From: Streptomyces bikiniensis
GTDB lineage: Bacteria; Actinomycetota; Actinomycetes; Streptomycetales; Streptomycetaceae
DNA: 48,614 nt
Direction of reading: 5' to 3'
Assembly: GCA_000716465.1 (NCBI GenBank)
Contig: JNWL01000045.1
Span: 1-48,614, forward strand
The position numbers and the translations under genes were made by a program. The notes below the pieces were generated by a model. That model worked only from the letters and a program-made list of their open reading frames with translations. It made no database searches and was not told the origin of the DNA. Of this stretch, positions 25,683 to 35,530 are shown piece after piece. Position 1 is the first letter of the stretch. The number at the start of each line of letters is the position of its first letter.

Positions 25683-27209
25683 TCACCGGCCACTCCTGCT
25701 GCCGCGCTGTCCGCCGTGGCGCGGGGAGCCGTTTCCCGGGCGGTCGGCGGCGGGCCCGCCGGGCCGGACTCCGGCCGCCGCACGCCGGTCCCGCGTTCCG
25801 GTCTGCCGACCGGCCCGGCCGAGGGCGGGGCGGGTGCCCTGCCGGTGGGACGCGCGCATCCGGACCCGCCGGGAGGATGCCGGGGCGATCTGTTCCGCAG
25901 CGGCCCGGGAGTCCCGCTCGCTCCTCAGGCAGGAGCGGAGCGATTCGGGGTCGAGGCCCTCGTTGCACGCCTGGTGGAGCAGCTGGGCGAAGACGTACTC
26001 GGGATCGGCGTCGAGGGCGAGGCCGAGGGCGACCCGGGCCGTCGGTTCGTCGCCGGTGGACCAGGCCGTCCAGCCCACGAGGGTGAGGGGCGCAGCGGCG
26101 TGCTCCTGGTAGGGGGTGACGCAGCGCCGGGCCAGTACACGCCAGAGCCGCAGGGCGGCGGTGCCCTCCCAGCCTTCCATCCATTCGGCGGCGCGATCCC
26201 GGGTGACCCGGTCCTGGAGGCCGAGGATCAGGGTGGCGGCCTCTTCGGGCGTGATCAGGGCGTCGTCGGCCGCGTCCCCGTCGCGCATGTCGGCGAGGGC
26301 CCTTCCGGGGAACGTCATACCCGGCAGGTTCGCCGTGCTCGCCGCATTCACCGGGCTCGCTGTGCTTGCCGTGTTCGCCGTGTTCGCCGTGTTCGCCGTG
26401 TTCGCCGGCGGATTCGAAGCCTTCGGGATCTTCGGGGACTTCGGGGACTTCGGGGACTTCAGGGGCTTCGGATTGGTGAACCGGCGGAGGATCTCGCGGG
26501 CGAGGCGCAGGGTCTCCTCGCGCACCTCCACTCGTCCTCGGTCCTCGGGACCTTCGAGGACCCGGGGGACGATCGAGGCGGCGGCCGTGTCGAGCGCGGC
26601 TCGCTGCTTCTCCTCCTCGGGGCCGCCGGCCGGCTTCAGCCTGGCTTCCATGTCCCGCAGGGTGCCCCGCACCTGCACTCCGGCGTACGTGGCGGTCGCC
26701 GCCGTCACCGTCGTGCCGCTGAGCGCGAGCGGGGTGCCGTCGGGCGGGCAGCAGCGTGCGTCGGGGCAGCAGTAGGAGAAGTAGAGGCCGTCAGAGATGC
26801 AGAGGACTTCGTAGACGGGGATGTCGAGGGCGCCGCAGGCGGTGCGCAGCCGCTGCGAGAAGGGGCGCAGTCGCTCCATGACGTGGCGGCCCGTCTCGCC
26901 TGGGGCCGGGTCCTGGCAGAGGAAGACGACGATGCCGTCCGGGCGGGTGCCGGACCGGGCCCCTCCCTCGACGAGGCACTCGGCGAGGTGGTCGGCGGTG
27001 GACGCCCATTCGCGGGGCGAGCTCGGGATGCCGAGCCTGACCCGGCCGCCGAAACGGCCCCGTTCGCCGTGGAGGGCGACCAGGACGACGGAGTCGGTGG
27101 GGTGGAACCCCAGCATGAACGGCAGGGCGTCGGCCAGTTCGGCCGGGCCTCGCAGGGTGATCTGCTGGGTACGGGAAGGACCGCTTGTTTCGTGGTGATT
27201 CGCGTTCAT
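25683..27209 (-). CDS. DUF4192 domain protein
   Basis: A 508-residue actinobacterial protein of unknown function. The DUF4192 domain starts at once (ITLRGPAELADALPFMLGFHPTDSVVLVALHG) and includes a Cys-rich spot (YCCPDARCCPP). The middle has low-complexity repeats (SPKSPKSPK and repeated ANT units) encoded by 9-bp tandem repeats. The second half (RVTRDRAAEWMEGWEG... VGWTAWSTGDEPTARVALGLALDADPEYVFAQLL) is conserved again. The start at 27209 is a judgement, as homologues begin close to MNANHHE; an in-frame ATG at 27263 would add 18 residues and reach into the DnaA-box repeat. The stop overlaps a well-placed GTG for the next gene. Confidence 0.85.
   Translation of the reverse strand: MNANHHETSGPSRTQQITLRGPAELADALPFMLGFHPTDSVVLVALHGERGRFGGRVRLGIPSSPREWASTADHLAECLVEGGARSGTRPDGIVVFLCQDPAPGETGRHVMERLRPFSQRLRTACGALDIPVYEVLCISDGLYFSYCCPDARCCPPDGTPLALSGTTVTAATATYAGVQVRGTLRDMEARLKPAGGPEEEKQRAALDTAAASIVPRVLEGPEDRGRVEVREETLRLAREILRRFTNPKPLKSPKSPKSPKIPKASNPPANTANTANTANTASTASPVNAASTANLPGMTFPGRALADMRDGDAADDALITPEEAATLILGLQDRVTRDRAAEWMEGWEGTAALRLWRVLARRCVTPYQEHAAAPLTLVGWTAWSTGDEPTARVALGLALDADPEYVFAQLLHQACNEGLDPESLRSCLRSERDSRAAAEQIAPASSRRVRMRASHRQGTRPALGRAGRQTGTRDRRAAAGVRPGGPAADRPGNGSPRHGGQRGSRSGR
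26371..26469. repeat. Two 9-bp tandem repeat runs inside the DUF4192 gene
   Basis: GTGTTCGCC occurs four times in a row at 26371-26406. TTCGGGGAC occurs three times at 26431-26457, with degenerate copies on either side. Both keep the reading frame and encode the TAN-type and SPK-type repeats of the protein's linker, a likely site of copy-number change. Confidence 0.9.
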
Positions 27210-27248
27210 GACGAGGACGTTCTCGCGTTCTTCCGAAATCCGAAACCC

Positions 27249-27301
27249 CTGTGGATAACTCATGGATCGAGGCATCCGCCGCCCTTCTGAGTTATCCACA
27301 G
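27249..27301. repeat. 13-bp perfect inverted repeat carrying two DnaA boxes
   Basis: CTGTGGATAACTC (27249-27261) and GAGTTATCCACAG (27289-27301) are exact reverse complements 27 nt apart. Each contains TTATCCACA, the E. coli DnaA-box consensus, while the Streptomyces consensus is usually given as TTGTCCACA. DnaA could bind both and form a loop. Confidence 0.8.
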
Positions 27302-27322
27302 ATTCGCTCTCCAGTACCCACA

Positions 27323-27345
27323 ATGTCCGAGGTGTCGGGTTGCAT
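27323..27345 (+). promoter_or_regulatory. Weak RecA_NDp-like promoter upstream of the glycosylase gene
   Basis: ATGTCCGAG (6 of 9 to tTGTCRgtg), an exact 8-nt spacer, then TTGCAT (one mismatch to TAnnnT). The -10 and its surroundings are shared with the recQ promoter (15 identical bases, 27335-27349). The glycosylase ATG is about 200 nt downstream. Confidence 0.35.
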
Positions 27346-27553
27346 GGAGCCATGACCCACATGACCCTCTCGAAGATCCGGTCGCACTGCGAGGCGGTGC
27401 GGGCCGCGTTCGCCCGATTCCGCCGGGGTGGCGGGCGTCCAAGCACTCTCCGGGGCGGCGGGTGTCCGGTCGCTCCCCGGCGCGACGGACACGTCTCGAC
27501 ACCCTGTTCGGGCAGGATGGCAAGCGTTCTGCGACCTACACCGAGGAGCACTC

Positions 27554-28669
27554 ATGCAGGTGACTCAGGATCAGGTACTCGCCTGGCGGCTGCGGCGGCA
27601 AAGCCTCGCCCCCCGACGGACGGCTTCCGTCGCGGAGCTGGTGCGGGAGCTGGCGGGGGTGCAGGCGCAGGTGGCCTCGTCCGCGGAGCTCGCCCTCGCC
27701 ACCCGGCAGCGGAGACCGAAGGCCGGTGCCGTGCAGAAGGCGCTCGAAGCCCGCGAGGTGGTCAAGACCTGGGTCATGCGGGGCACGCTCCATCTCGTGG
27801 CGGCCGAGCACATGGCGGCCTACCTGTCGCTGATGGCGGCGGCGCGGACCTGGGAGAAGCCCGCCTGGCAACGGACGTTCGGGGTCACGCCGACGCAGAT
27901 GACGGCTCTCGGCGAGGCCGTCGACGAGGTTCTCGCCGGCAGGACCCTCACCCGTCAGGAGCTCACCGAGGCCCTGGTCGCCCGCAAGGGATTCGCCGCC
28001 CTGGAAGCCCAGTTGACGTCCGGCTGGGGAACGGTGCTCAAGCCGCTGGCCTGGATGGGGAAGCTGTGCCACGGCCCGAACCAGGGCAACCGCATCACCT
28101 TCGCCTCGCCGCGCGACCGGGTGCCCGGCTGGTCCGGGACGATCGAGCCGGAGGAGGCGGCCCGCATCGTGATCCCTGCGTACCTCGGGGCTCACGGGCC
28201 CGCGACCCCGGAGACCTTCGACGCCTGGCTGACGCGCAACGCGCACCGCAAGACGGCGGTGCGGGGCTGGTTCGCCTCGCTCGGCAAGGAGCTGGCGAAG
28301 GTGGAGGCGGACGGAACGGCGTGCTACGTGCGCGCCGAGGACGTGGACGCGCTGGCGGCGGCCAGACCGTCGGAGGAAGTGCGGCTGCTGGCCGGGTTCG
28401 ACCAGTACGTGCTGGGGCCGGGCACGTCCGACACGCGCATCCTGCGGGCGGAGCGGCGCAAGGCGGTGAGCCGTACGTCCGGGTGGATCACGCCCGTGGT
28501 GGTGTATCGGGGGCGGGTCGCCGGGGTGTGGGAGATCACCGAGGAGGCCGTGGACGTGCAGCTGTTCTCCGAGAGTCCCGAGGTGCCGAAGGAGGCGCTG
28601 GAAGCCGAGGTCGGGCACCTGGAGGTGTGCAACGGCCGGTCGTACGTGATGTCGGTGCGAACGATCTGA
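27554..28669 (+). CDS. HTH_42 superfamily protein, AlkZ/YcaQ-like DNA glycosylase candidate
   Basis: A 371-residue protein of tandem winged helices, the fold of AlkZ and YcaQ/AlkX, which remove bulky or cross-linked bases. The catalytic QxQ motif of AlkZ is present as Q37-A-Q39 in LAGVQAQVAS, followed by the usual GTLHLVAAEH region and a C-terminal YRGRVAGVWE strand. Other members carry QxD, so this belongs to the AlkZ-like branch by motif. A repair role is inferred; activity is unproven. The ATG at 27554 has GAGGAG 5 nt upstream. It lies 146 nt before the DNA ligase on the same strand, and RecQ is convergent, which supports a repair context. Confidence 0.85.
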   Translation: MQVTQDQVLAWRLRRQSLAPRRTASVAELVRELAGVQAQVASSAELALATRQRRPKAGAVQKALEAREVVKTWVMRGTLHLVAAEHMAAYLSLMAAARTWEKPAWQRTFGVTPTQMTALGEAVDEVLAGRTLTRQELTEALVARKGFAALEAQLTSGWGTVLKPLAWMGKLCHGPNQGNRITFASPRDRVPGWSGTIEPEEAARIVIPAYLGAHGPATPETFDAWLTRNAHRKTAVRGWFASLGKELAKVEADGTACYVRAEDVDALAAARPSEEVRLLAGFDQYVLGPGTSDTRILRAERRKAVSRTSGWITPVVVYRGRVAGVWEITEEAVDVQLFSESPEVPKEALEAEVGHLEVCNGRSYVMSVRTI

Positions 28670-28815
28670 GGTCCCTTCGAGGCGTACGGCGGCGGAGGCG
28701 GCCGGCTGAACGCCGGTCGACCACGGGGGCTCGGTTCGGTGCGCCGCACCGCGTCCCGCGGACGCGGATGAGCAGACTGCGCGAGCAGGGTGAACCGACT
28801 GAGAGGGCTTTCCGC

Positions 28816-30351
28816 ATGAGACTCGCCGACATCGCACGGGCGTCCCGGGACATCGGCGCCGCCTCGGCGCGCACGGAGAAGGTCGCGCTGCTGGCCGAGC
28901 TGTTCCGGGCGGCCGATCCGGCCGACGCCCCCGTCCTGATCATGTATATGGCCGGGCGGCTGCCCCAGCGCAGGATCGGCGTCGGCTGGAGCACGCTCAA
29001 GGAGCGGAGGGAACCGGCCGCCGAGCCGCGGCTCGGGGTGCGGGAGGTCGACGCGCTCCTCAGCCGGATCGCCGCCGTGTCCGGCAAGGGCGCGCAGGGT
29101 GAGCGGAAGAGGCTCCTCGACGAGCTGATGGGCACGGCCACCGAGGAGGAACAGCTGTTCCTCGTACGGCTGATCAGCGGCGAGTTGAGGCAGGGTGCCC
29201 TTGACGCCCTGGCCGTGGAAGGCCTCGCCTCGGCGGCCGGGGCGCCGGTCGCCGACGTCCGGCAGGCGGTGATGCTGAGCGGTTCACCGGCCGCTGTCGC
29301 CGAGGTGCTGCTCGCCGAAGGCCCGTCCGCCCTCGCCCGGTTCCGGCTCACGGTGGGACGTCCGGTCCTGCCGATGCTGGCCCACACCGCCAAGGACATC
29401 GGCGAGGCCCTCGCCAGGACGGGCCCCTGCGCCTTGGAGGAGAAGCTCGACGGCATCCGCATCCAGGTGCACCGCGACGGTGACGACGTGCGCGTCTTCA
29501 CCCGCACGCTCGCCGACATCACCGACCGGACCCCCGAGGTGGTGTCGCTGGTCCGCGCGCTGCCGGTGCGCCGGGTGGTGCTGGACGGGGAGCTGCTGGC
29601 CTTCGACGAGCGGGGACGGCCGCGACCGTTCCAGGAGACGTCCGGACGGACCGGATCCACCCTCGACGTGGTGGGCGCGCGGACGGCGGTGCCGCTCTCC
29701 CCGGTCTTCTTCGAGGTGCTGTACGCCGACGGCGAGGACCTGCTCGCCGCCCCGGCCTCCGAACGGCGTGCGTTCCTCGACCGGCTGGTGCCGGAGGCGC
29801 AGCGCGTGCGCCGCCTCGTGGTGGCGGACCCCACCGCCCCGGAGGAACGTGCGGCAGCGGAGGCTTTCGCGTCAGCGGCGCTCGAACGGGGCCAGGAGGG
29901 CGTGGTCGTGAAGTCCCTCGACGCGCCCTACAGTGCGGGGCGCCGGGGCGCCTCCTGGCTGAAGGTGAAACCGGTGCACACCCTGGACCTGGTGGTCCTC
30001 GGCGCCGAGTGGGGCCACGGCCGGCGCACCGGGACGCTCTCCAACCTGCATCTGGGCGCACGGGCGGCCGACGGTTCCTTCGCCATGCTGGGCAAGACGT
30101 TCAAGGGCCTGACCGACGCCCTGCTCGCCTGGCAGACCGAGCGCCTGCGGAAGCTGGCGGTCACGGAAGAGCCCTGGGGCGTCACCGTACGGCCCGAACT
30201 CGTCGTCGAGATCGCCTTCGACGGGGTCCAGCGTTCCACCCGCTACCCCGCGGGCGTCACACTCCGCTTCGCCCGCGTGGTCCGCTACCGCGACGACAAG
30301 CTTCCCGCGGACGCGGACACGGTGGAGTCGGTGACGGCCCTCCTGCCCTGA
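28816..30351 (+). CDS. ATP-dependent DNA ligase (LigB-type)
   Basis: A 511-residue ligase. Residues 1-180 are the helical DNA-binding domain, about 185-390 the nucleotidyltransferase, with catalytic K210 in EEKLDGIRIQ and motif III/IIIa/IV pieces (LDGELLAFD, FFEVLYADGEDLL, EGVVVKSL), and the C-terminal OB-fold starts near WLKVKP. The size and domain order match mycobacterial LigB (about 507 residues). It seals nicks in DNA using ATP; bacteria use such extra ligases in repair beside LigA. The ATG at 28816 follows GAGAGGG by 8 nt. It probably shares transcripts with the upstream glycosylase candidate. Confidence 0.92.
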   Translation: MRLADIARASRDIGAASARTEKVALLAELFRAADPADAPVLIMYMAGRLPQRRIGVGWSTLKERREPAAEPRLGVREVDALLSRIAAVSGKGAQGERKRLLDELMGTATEEEQLFLVRLISGELRQGALDALAVEGLASAAGAPVADVRQAVMLSGSPAAVAEVLLAEGPSALARFRLTVGRPVLPMLAHTAKDIGEALARTGPCALEEKLDGIRIQVHRDGDDVRVFTRTLADITDRTPEVVSLVRALPVRRVVLDGELLAFDERGRPRPFQETSGRTGSTLDVVGARTAVPLSPVFFEVLYADGEDLLAAPASERRAFLDRLVPEAQRVRRLVVADPTAPEERAAAEAFASAALERGQEGVVVKSLDAPYSAGRRGASWLKVKPVHTLDLVVLGAEWGHGRRTGTLSNLHLGARAADGSFAMLGKTFKGLTDALLAWQTERLRKLAVTEEPWGVTVRPELVVEIAFDGVQRSTRYPAGVTLRFARVVRYRDDKLPADADTVESVTALLP

Positions 30352-30441
30352 CCGGAGGCGCCCCCGCCCTGCTCCGGAGGCGCCCGCCCGGAACGGAGTC
30401 GCCCGCCCGGGACGGGCTGTTCCTCCCAGGCCGGAGGCGCC
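30352..30441. repeat. Three copies of CCGGAGGCGCC between ligase and recQ
   Basis: The 11-mer occurs at 30352-30362, 30374-30384 and 30431-30441 in the 107-nt convergent gap, with related sequence between copies. No clean terminator hairpin with a T-tract is visible here. Confidence 0.7.
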
Positions 30442-30458
30442 AGCCGGGGCCGGAGAGG

Positions 30459-32618
<2,160 letters not shown>

Positions 32619-32964
32619 GTCTCCATGCAACCCGATGCCACCGACAATCGGCGAACTCACCCAGGGTGACGGCCCGTCCACGAGCGGAAGGAGAGTTTCC
32701 GCTGGTGCCTGCGGGGTGTGCGCCGCGCGGAGAGGAAACCGTCGGACGAACGGGGAGTGAACAATGGGCAACTGGGCAGGGATATGAGTGGCATACCAAC
32801 CCATTCCCGTCAGCGGTCTCAATTGCTCATTGCCGCTCGCGCACGGGCCCGCAAGAATTGGACCACCGCCCCACAAGGCCCGTCAGCGGTCCGGAAGGAC
32901 TGTGCCGTGGTGCGCCCTCACCCGACCCTGCCCGCCCAGCGGGCGCGTATCCGAAGGGAGGACC
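32619..32964. other. Divergent region upstream of recQ and the next gene
   Basis: No gene is visible. The recQ promoter occupies 32625-32647. Farther on, CAATGGGCAA (32762-32771) and TTGCTCATTG (32823-32832) form a 10-bp inverted repeat with one mismatch across 51 nt. The stretch 32780-32840 is relatively AT-rich and may hold the promoter of the plus-strand gene. Confidence 0.4.
32625..32647 (-). promoter_or_regulatory. RecA_NDp (PafBC-type) DNA-damage promoter candidate of recQ
   Basis: The minus strand reads TTGTCGGTG (32647-32639), 8 nt, then TTGCAT (32630-32625). This matches tTGTCRgtg-N8-TAnnnT at all nine first-block positions and one short of perfect at the -10. TTGCAT ends 6 nt before the recQ ATG, so the mRNA would be leaderless. 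Confidence 0.65.
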
Positions 32965-33594
32965 GTGACCCTCGGATTCGCTCCGCCCACAGCCGCCTCG
33001 CTCAGATCGTCGTCCGGGTCCGCCAGCCGCCTCGCCCGGATACTCGAACCCTCCGAGTGGGCCGCGGCGGGGGTCCCCCTGCTGCGCAATCCGCGCGAGG
33101 TCGTCGGCGGCCTGCACTCCCGTCACGCGCCCACGCCCGCGACGGCGGTCCTCGCGGTCCTGGACCACGAGGAGCGGATCGCCGCCAGTGCTTCGTTCGT
33201 CCGCCGTTCCGTCCCGGCGGACGGCTGGGAGTTCCGCAACGCGCTCCTGGCGCACCTGCGGCGTGTCATCCCGCACGACCTGCGGAGGCGTGCGCCCGTG
33301 CGGACCGCGGTGCTCCTGTACTGCCGCGAGGGCGACGAGCGCTGGACGGAGGAGGACGGGGCTTGGATGTGGGGGCTCCGGGACGCCTGCACGCTGCACG
33401 GGCTGCGCTGCGGCGCGTACATCACGCTGACCCGAGGGGGCTGGCAGGTGCTCGGTGAGGGCCGGGGAGGCCGCCGGCCGAGTTCCGACTCGCTTCCCGT
33501 GCCGCTCGGCGACGGGCCGACCGGGTTCGACCGGATCACGCCGAGGACGGCGAGCGGCGCGGCCGAACCACTGCGCCGGGCCGCCGCGCGCTGA
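32965..33594 (+). CDS. Conserved hypothetical protein, unrecognised
   Basis: A 209-residue soluble protein with no signal peptide or membrane segment. I do not recognise a domain. Visible features are a mixed alpha/beta core (TAVLAVLDHEERIAASASFVRR; RTAVLLYCREGDERWTEEDGAWMWGLRDACTLHGLRCGAYITLTRGGWQVL) with several Trp and Cys residues, followed by a polar, probably disordered tail of about 45 residues. Regular coding-type third positions support it as a real gene. The GTG at 32965 follows GGGAGG by 3 nt. It is divergent from recQ and is followed by two strong hairpins, so it is probably transcribed alone. Confidence 0.75.
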   Translation: MTLGFAPPTAASLRSSSGSASRLARILEPSEWAAAGVPLLRNPREVVGGLHSRHAPTPATAVLAVLDHEERIAASASFVRRSVPADGWEFRNALLAHLRRVIPHDLRRRAPVRTAVLLYCREGDERWTEEDGAWMWGLRDACTLHGLRCGAYITLTRGGWQVLGEGRGGRRPSSDSLPVPLGDGPTGFDRITPRTASGAAEPLRRAAAR

Positions 33595-33600
33595 CCACGC

Positions 33601-33675
33601 GTGCGGCGCCGCCGGAACGGCGCCGCACACCACCGCTCCTCCGCCGTGCCGGGTACGGCCCGGCGGAGGAGCGGT
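33601..33675. terminator. Two strong hairpins after the hypothetical gene
   Basis: The first has arms GTGCGGCGCC and GGCGCCGCAC (33601-33628). The second has perfect 15-bp arms, 33632-33646 and 33661-33675, around ACCGCTCCTCCGCCG. Both sit between two converging genes and can work in both directions, although neither has a clear U-tract. Confidence 0.7.
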
Positions 33676-33676
33676 C

Positions 33677-33733
33677 GATCGGTCACCGGCCGGCCGACCA
33701 CTCGTAGATCGGTCGACCGGCCGCTGATCGGTC
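33677..33733. repeat. Three GATCGGTC direct repeats
   Basis: GATCGGTC occurs at 33677, 33707 and 33726. The first two copies extend to GATCGGTC(G)ACCGGCC. They lie just past the 3' end of the minus-strand gene that stops at 33739. Their function is unknown. Confidence 0.6.
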
Positions 33734-33738
33734 GGCGA

Positions 33739-34371
33739 TCAGACGCCGGCGCCCGCTCCGAGGAGCGCCGTGATGCGCTGCGGGTCGCCGCAGACGACGA
33801 GCAGCGTGCCCGCACGGGCCATCGCCGCGGGCAGGGCGCGGGCGGTCGCCCCGTCGTCCCCGCCGTTGACGGCGACGATCACCACGGGGCGGGAGGCGGC
33901 CCGCTCCACGGCGGAGGCGTCGGCGAAGAACACGTCGTCGCCGGTGTCCTGCTGGGCCCAGTAGGCGGCTTCCCCGAAGGACAGCTCGTGCGCCGCCCAC
34001 GGGTGCTGCTCGCCGGTGGTGAGCACCAGGACCTCACCGGGGGCCCGGCCGCTCTCCAGGAGCAGGTCCAGAGCCTCCTCGGCGGCGTCGAGGGCGCCGT
34101 CGACGGGGGCCGGGATTAGCTGGAGCTGCGGGGCAGGGCGCTGGTCGGAACGATTTTCCGTGCCACCGGCCGGAGCCTTCCCGGCCGCGGGGCGCGGCTT
34201 CGGCGGCGCGGGCCGGGCAGGGCCGGGAACGGGACGTCCGGGGCGCGGAGAGGCCGCGGAACGCGGACCGGGTACGGGACGGGGGGTCGACGCGGGGCGG
34301 CCGGCGGCCGCGGTGGCGCGGGGACCCTGGGCGCTCTCGTGAATCTGAGGCTCCTCGGGGATGAGAGGCAT
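33739..34371 (-). CDS. Hypothetical protein with Pro-rich N-terminus
   Basis: A 210-residue protein. Residues 12-85 are rich in Pro, Ala, Arg and Gly and are probably disordered. Residues about 85-210 form a compact alpha/beta domain (GEVLVLTTGEQHPWAAHELSFGEAAYWAQQDTGDDVFFADASAVERA, then PVVIVAVNGGDD and GTLLVVCGDPQRIT). I do not recognise the domain and assign no function. The start at 34371 lacks a Shine-Dalgarno; TAGACAT lies just upstream and could serve a leaderless mRNA. It follows rnhB on the same strand with a 104-nt gap. Confidence 0.7.
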   Translation of the reverse strand: MPLIPEEPQIHESAQGPRATAAAGRPASTPRPVPGPRSAASPRPGRPVPGPARPAPPKPRPAAGKAPAGGTENRSDQRPAPQLQLIPAPVDGALDAAEEALDLLLESGRAPGEVLVLTTGEQHPWAAHELSFGEAAYWAQQDTGDDVFFADASAVERAASRPVVIVAVNGGDDGATARALPAAMARAGTLLVVCGDPQRITALLGAGAGV

Positions 34372-34475
34372 GGGTGGATGTCTATCAAACGCCGTTGCAC
34401 GGGGCATCGGCGGGTGGGCACAGAGGTGCACCCCGGGCGCGTGAGCAGCCCTTCGGCGGCCCCGTGACCGGAAGT

Positions 34476-35192
34476 TCAGAAGTCGAAGCCGAGTTGGCCC
34501 CCGCTTTCCAGCGCGGCCGCCCCGACGGAGAGACGGACCTTCTTGAGGTGGCGCCATCGGGGCAGCGCGTCCAGGTAGGACCAGGAGAGCCTGTGGTGCG
34601 GGGTGGGGCCCAGCTCTTCGAGGGCGGCCCGGTGGACCGGCGAGGGGTAGCCCGCGTTGGCCCCGAAGGCGTACGGCGCGTACTCCCCCGCTCCGGTCCC
34701 GGCCTCCAGCTCCGCCATGAGGGTGTCCCGGCGGACCTTCGCGAGGACGGAGGCGGCGGCGACGGCGATGCAGGACTGGTCGCCCTTGATCACCGTACGG
34801 ACCTGCCAGGGGCTGCCGAGGTAGTCGTGCTTGCCGTCGAGGATCACCGCGTCGGGCCGCACGGGGAGGCCTTCGAGCGCCCGGACCGCCGCGAGCCGCA
34901 GGGCCGCGGTCATCCCGAGGTCGTCGATCTCCTCCGGGGAGGCGTCGCCGAGCGCGTACGCCGTGACCCACTGCTCCAGTTCCACCGCGAGGGTGGCGCG
35001 GCGCCTGGGGGTGATCAGCTTGGAGTCGGTGAGCCCTTCGGGGGGCCGGCGCAGTCCGGTGACGGCCGCGCAGACCGTGACGGGACCGGCCCACGCCCCG
35101 CGCCCGACCTCGTCGACTCCGGCGACGATTCTGGCGCCGGTGGTGGCTCGGAGCGATCGCTCGACGGTGTGGGTGGGGGGTTCGTACGGCAT
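34476..35192 (-). CDS. rnhB: Ribonuclease HII
   Basis: A 238-residue endonuclease that removes ribonucleotides and RNA primers from RNA-DNA hybrids. The catalytic acidic motif [13 protein letters not shown] is at about residues 25-37, with the further Asp in [11 protein letters not shown] and the conserved [21 protein letters not shown] stretch; [13 protein letters not shown] closes the fold. The ATG at 35192 has no strong ribosome site; TAACCT lies 10 nt upstream. The frame is open farther upstream, but that part is outside the family's usual length. It lies near ligase and RecQ in the same repair-rich stretch. Confidence 0.93.
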   Translation of the reverse strand: MPYEPPTHTVERSLRATTGARIVAGVDEVGRGAWAGPVTVCAAVTGLRRPPEGLTDSKLITPRRRATLAVELEQWVTAYALGDASPEEIDDLGMTAALRLAAVRALEGLPVRPDAVILDGKHDYLGSPWQVRTVIKGDQSCIAVAAASVLAKVRRDTLMAELEAGTGAGEYAPYAFGANAGYPSPVHRAALEELGPTPHHRLSWSYLDALPRWRHLKKVRLSVGAAALESGGQLGFDF

Positions 35193-35530
35193 GGCGCCAG
35201 ACAGGTTACGCCGCCCCGCACCGCCCGCGATACCCGGATTCCCGCCAAGCTTCCCGAGAAGTCCCAACGCCACCGCTTCCCGACTGCCCCCGGATTCACT
35301 TCCGCACACCCCGTACCGACACATCACCACAACGGAGAAGATCAAAGCGCGCGGACCAGCCTTCCGCCCACATCCCTTACGGGATGGGGAGGAAAACCAG
35401 GGGCAGGCCATCCCGAAACGGGCGGTGCCAGCCCCTGATCGCGGTCGAGGAATCGCATGCGCGAAGCCACCAGGAGCAGCCGGGACCGGCAGGTGTCACT
35501 CACCGGACCCGGCGAGACCGGATCACGGCC
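35193..35530. other. Region between the ADP-ribosylglycohydrolase gene and rnhB
   Basis: It holds the terminator at 35392-35437 and the rnhB promoter (TAACCT, about 35203-35208, minus strand). A short plus-strand frame starting at 35384 overlaps the terminator and shows no coding signal. A small palindrome, ATCCC-TTAC-GGGAT, lies at about 35371-35384. Confidence 0.5.
35392..35437 (-). terminator. Terminator of the phosphatase/ADP-ribosylglycohydrolase operon
   Basis: On the minus strand CAGGGGC ... GCCCCTG (35437-35398) forms the outer stem. An inner CCCG-TTT-CGGG hairpin sits within it, and GGTTTTCC follows directly as the U-tract. It lies about 94 nt after the ADP-ribosylglycohydrolase stop codon. 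Confidence 0.75.

Larger units (their letters stand above)
27210..27553. other. Divergent region between the DUF4192 gene and the glycosylase gene
   Basis: This 344-nt gap holds the inverted DnaA-box pair (27249-27301) and a damage-type promoter candidate (27323-27345). An ATG at 27352 lies 6 nt after that promoter. Its frame has coding-like third positions for about 24 codons, then loses them. It has no separate stop before the ligase gene, so I do not call it a gene. Confidence 0.5.

Noticed and set aside
27262..30351. A 1029-codon plus-strand frame, including an ATG at 27352
   Set aside because: It overlaps the glycosylase gene in another frame and ends in the ligase. Apart from the first ~24 codons it lacks coding-type third positions before 28816.
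35384..35530. A small plus-strand gene starting ATGGGGAGG
   Set aside because: It runs through the hairpin and T-tract of the terminator of the opposite operon and shows no coding signal.
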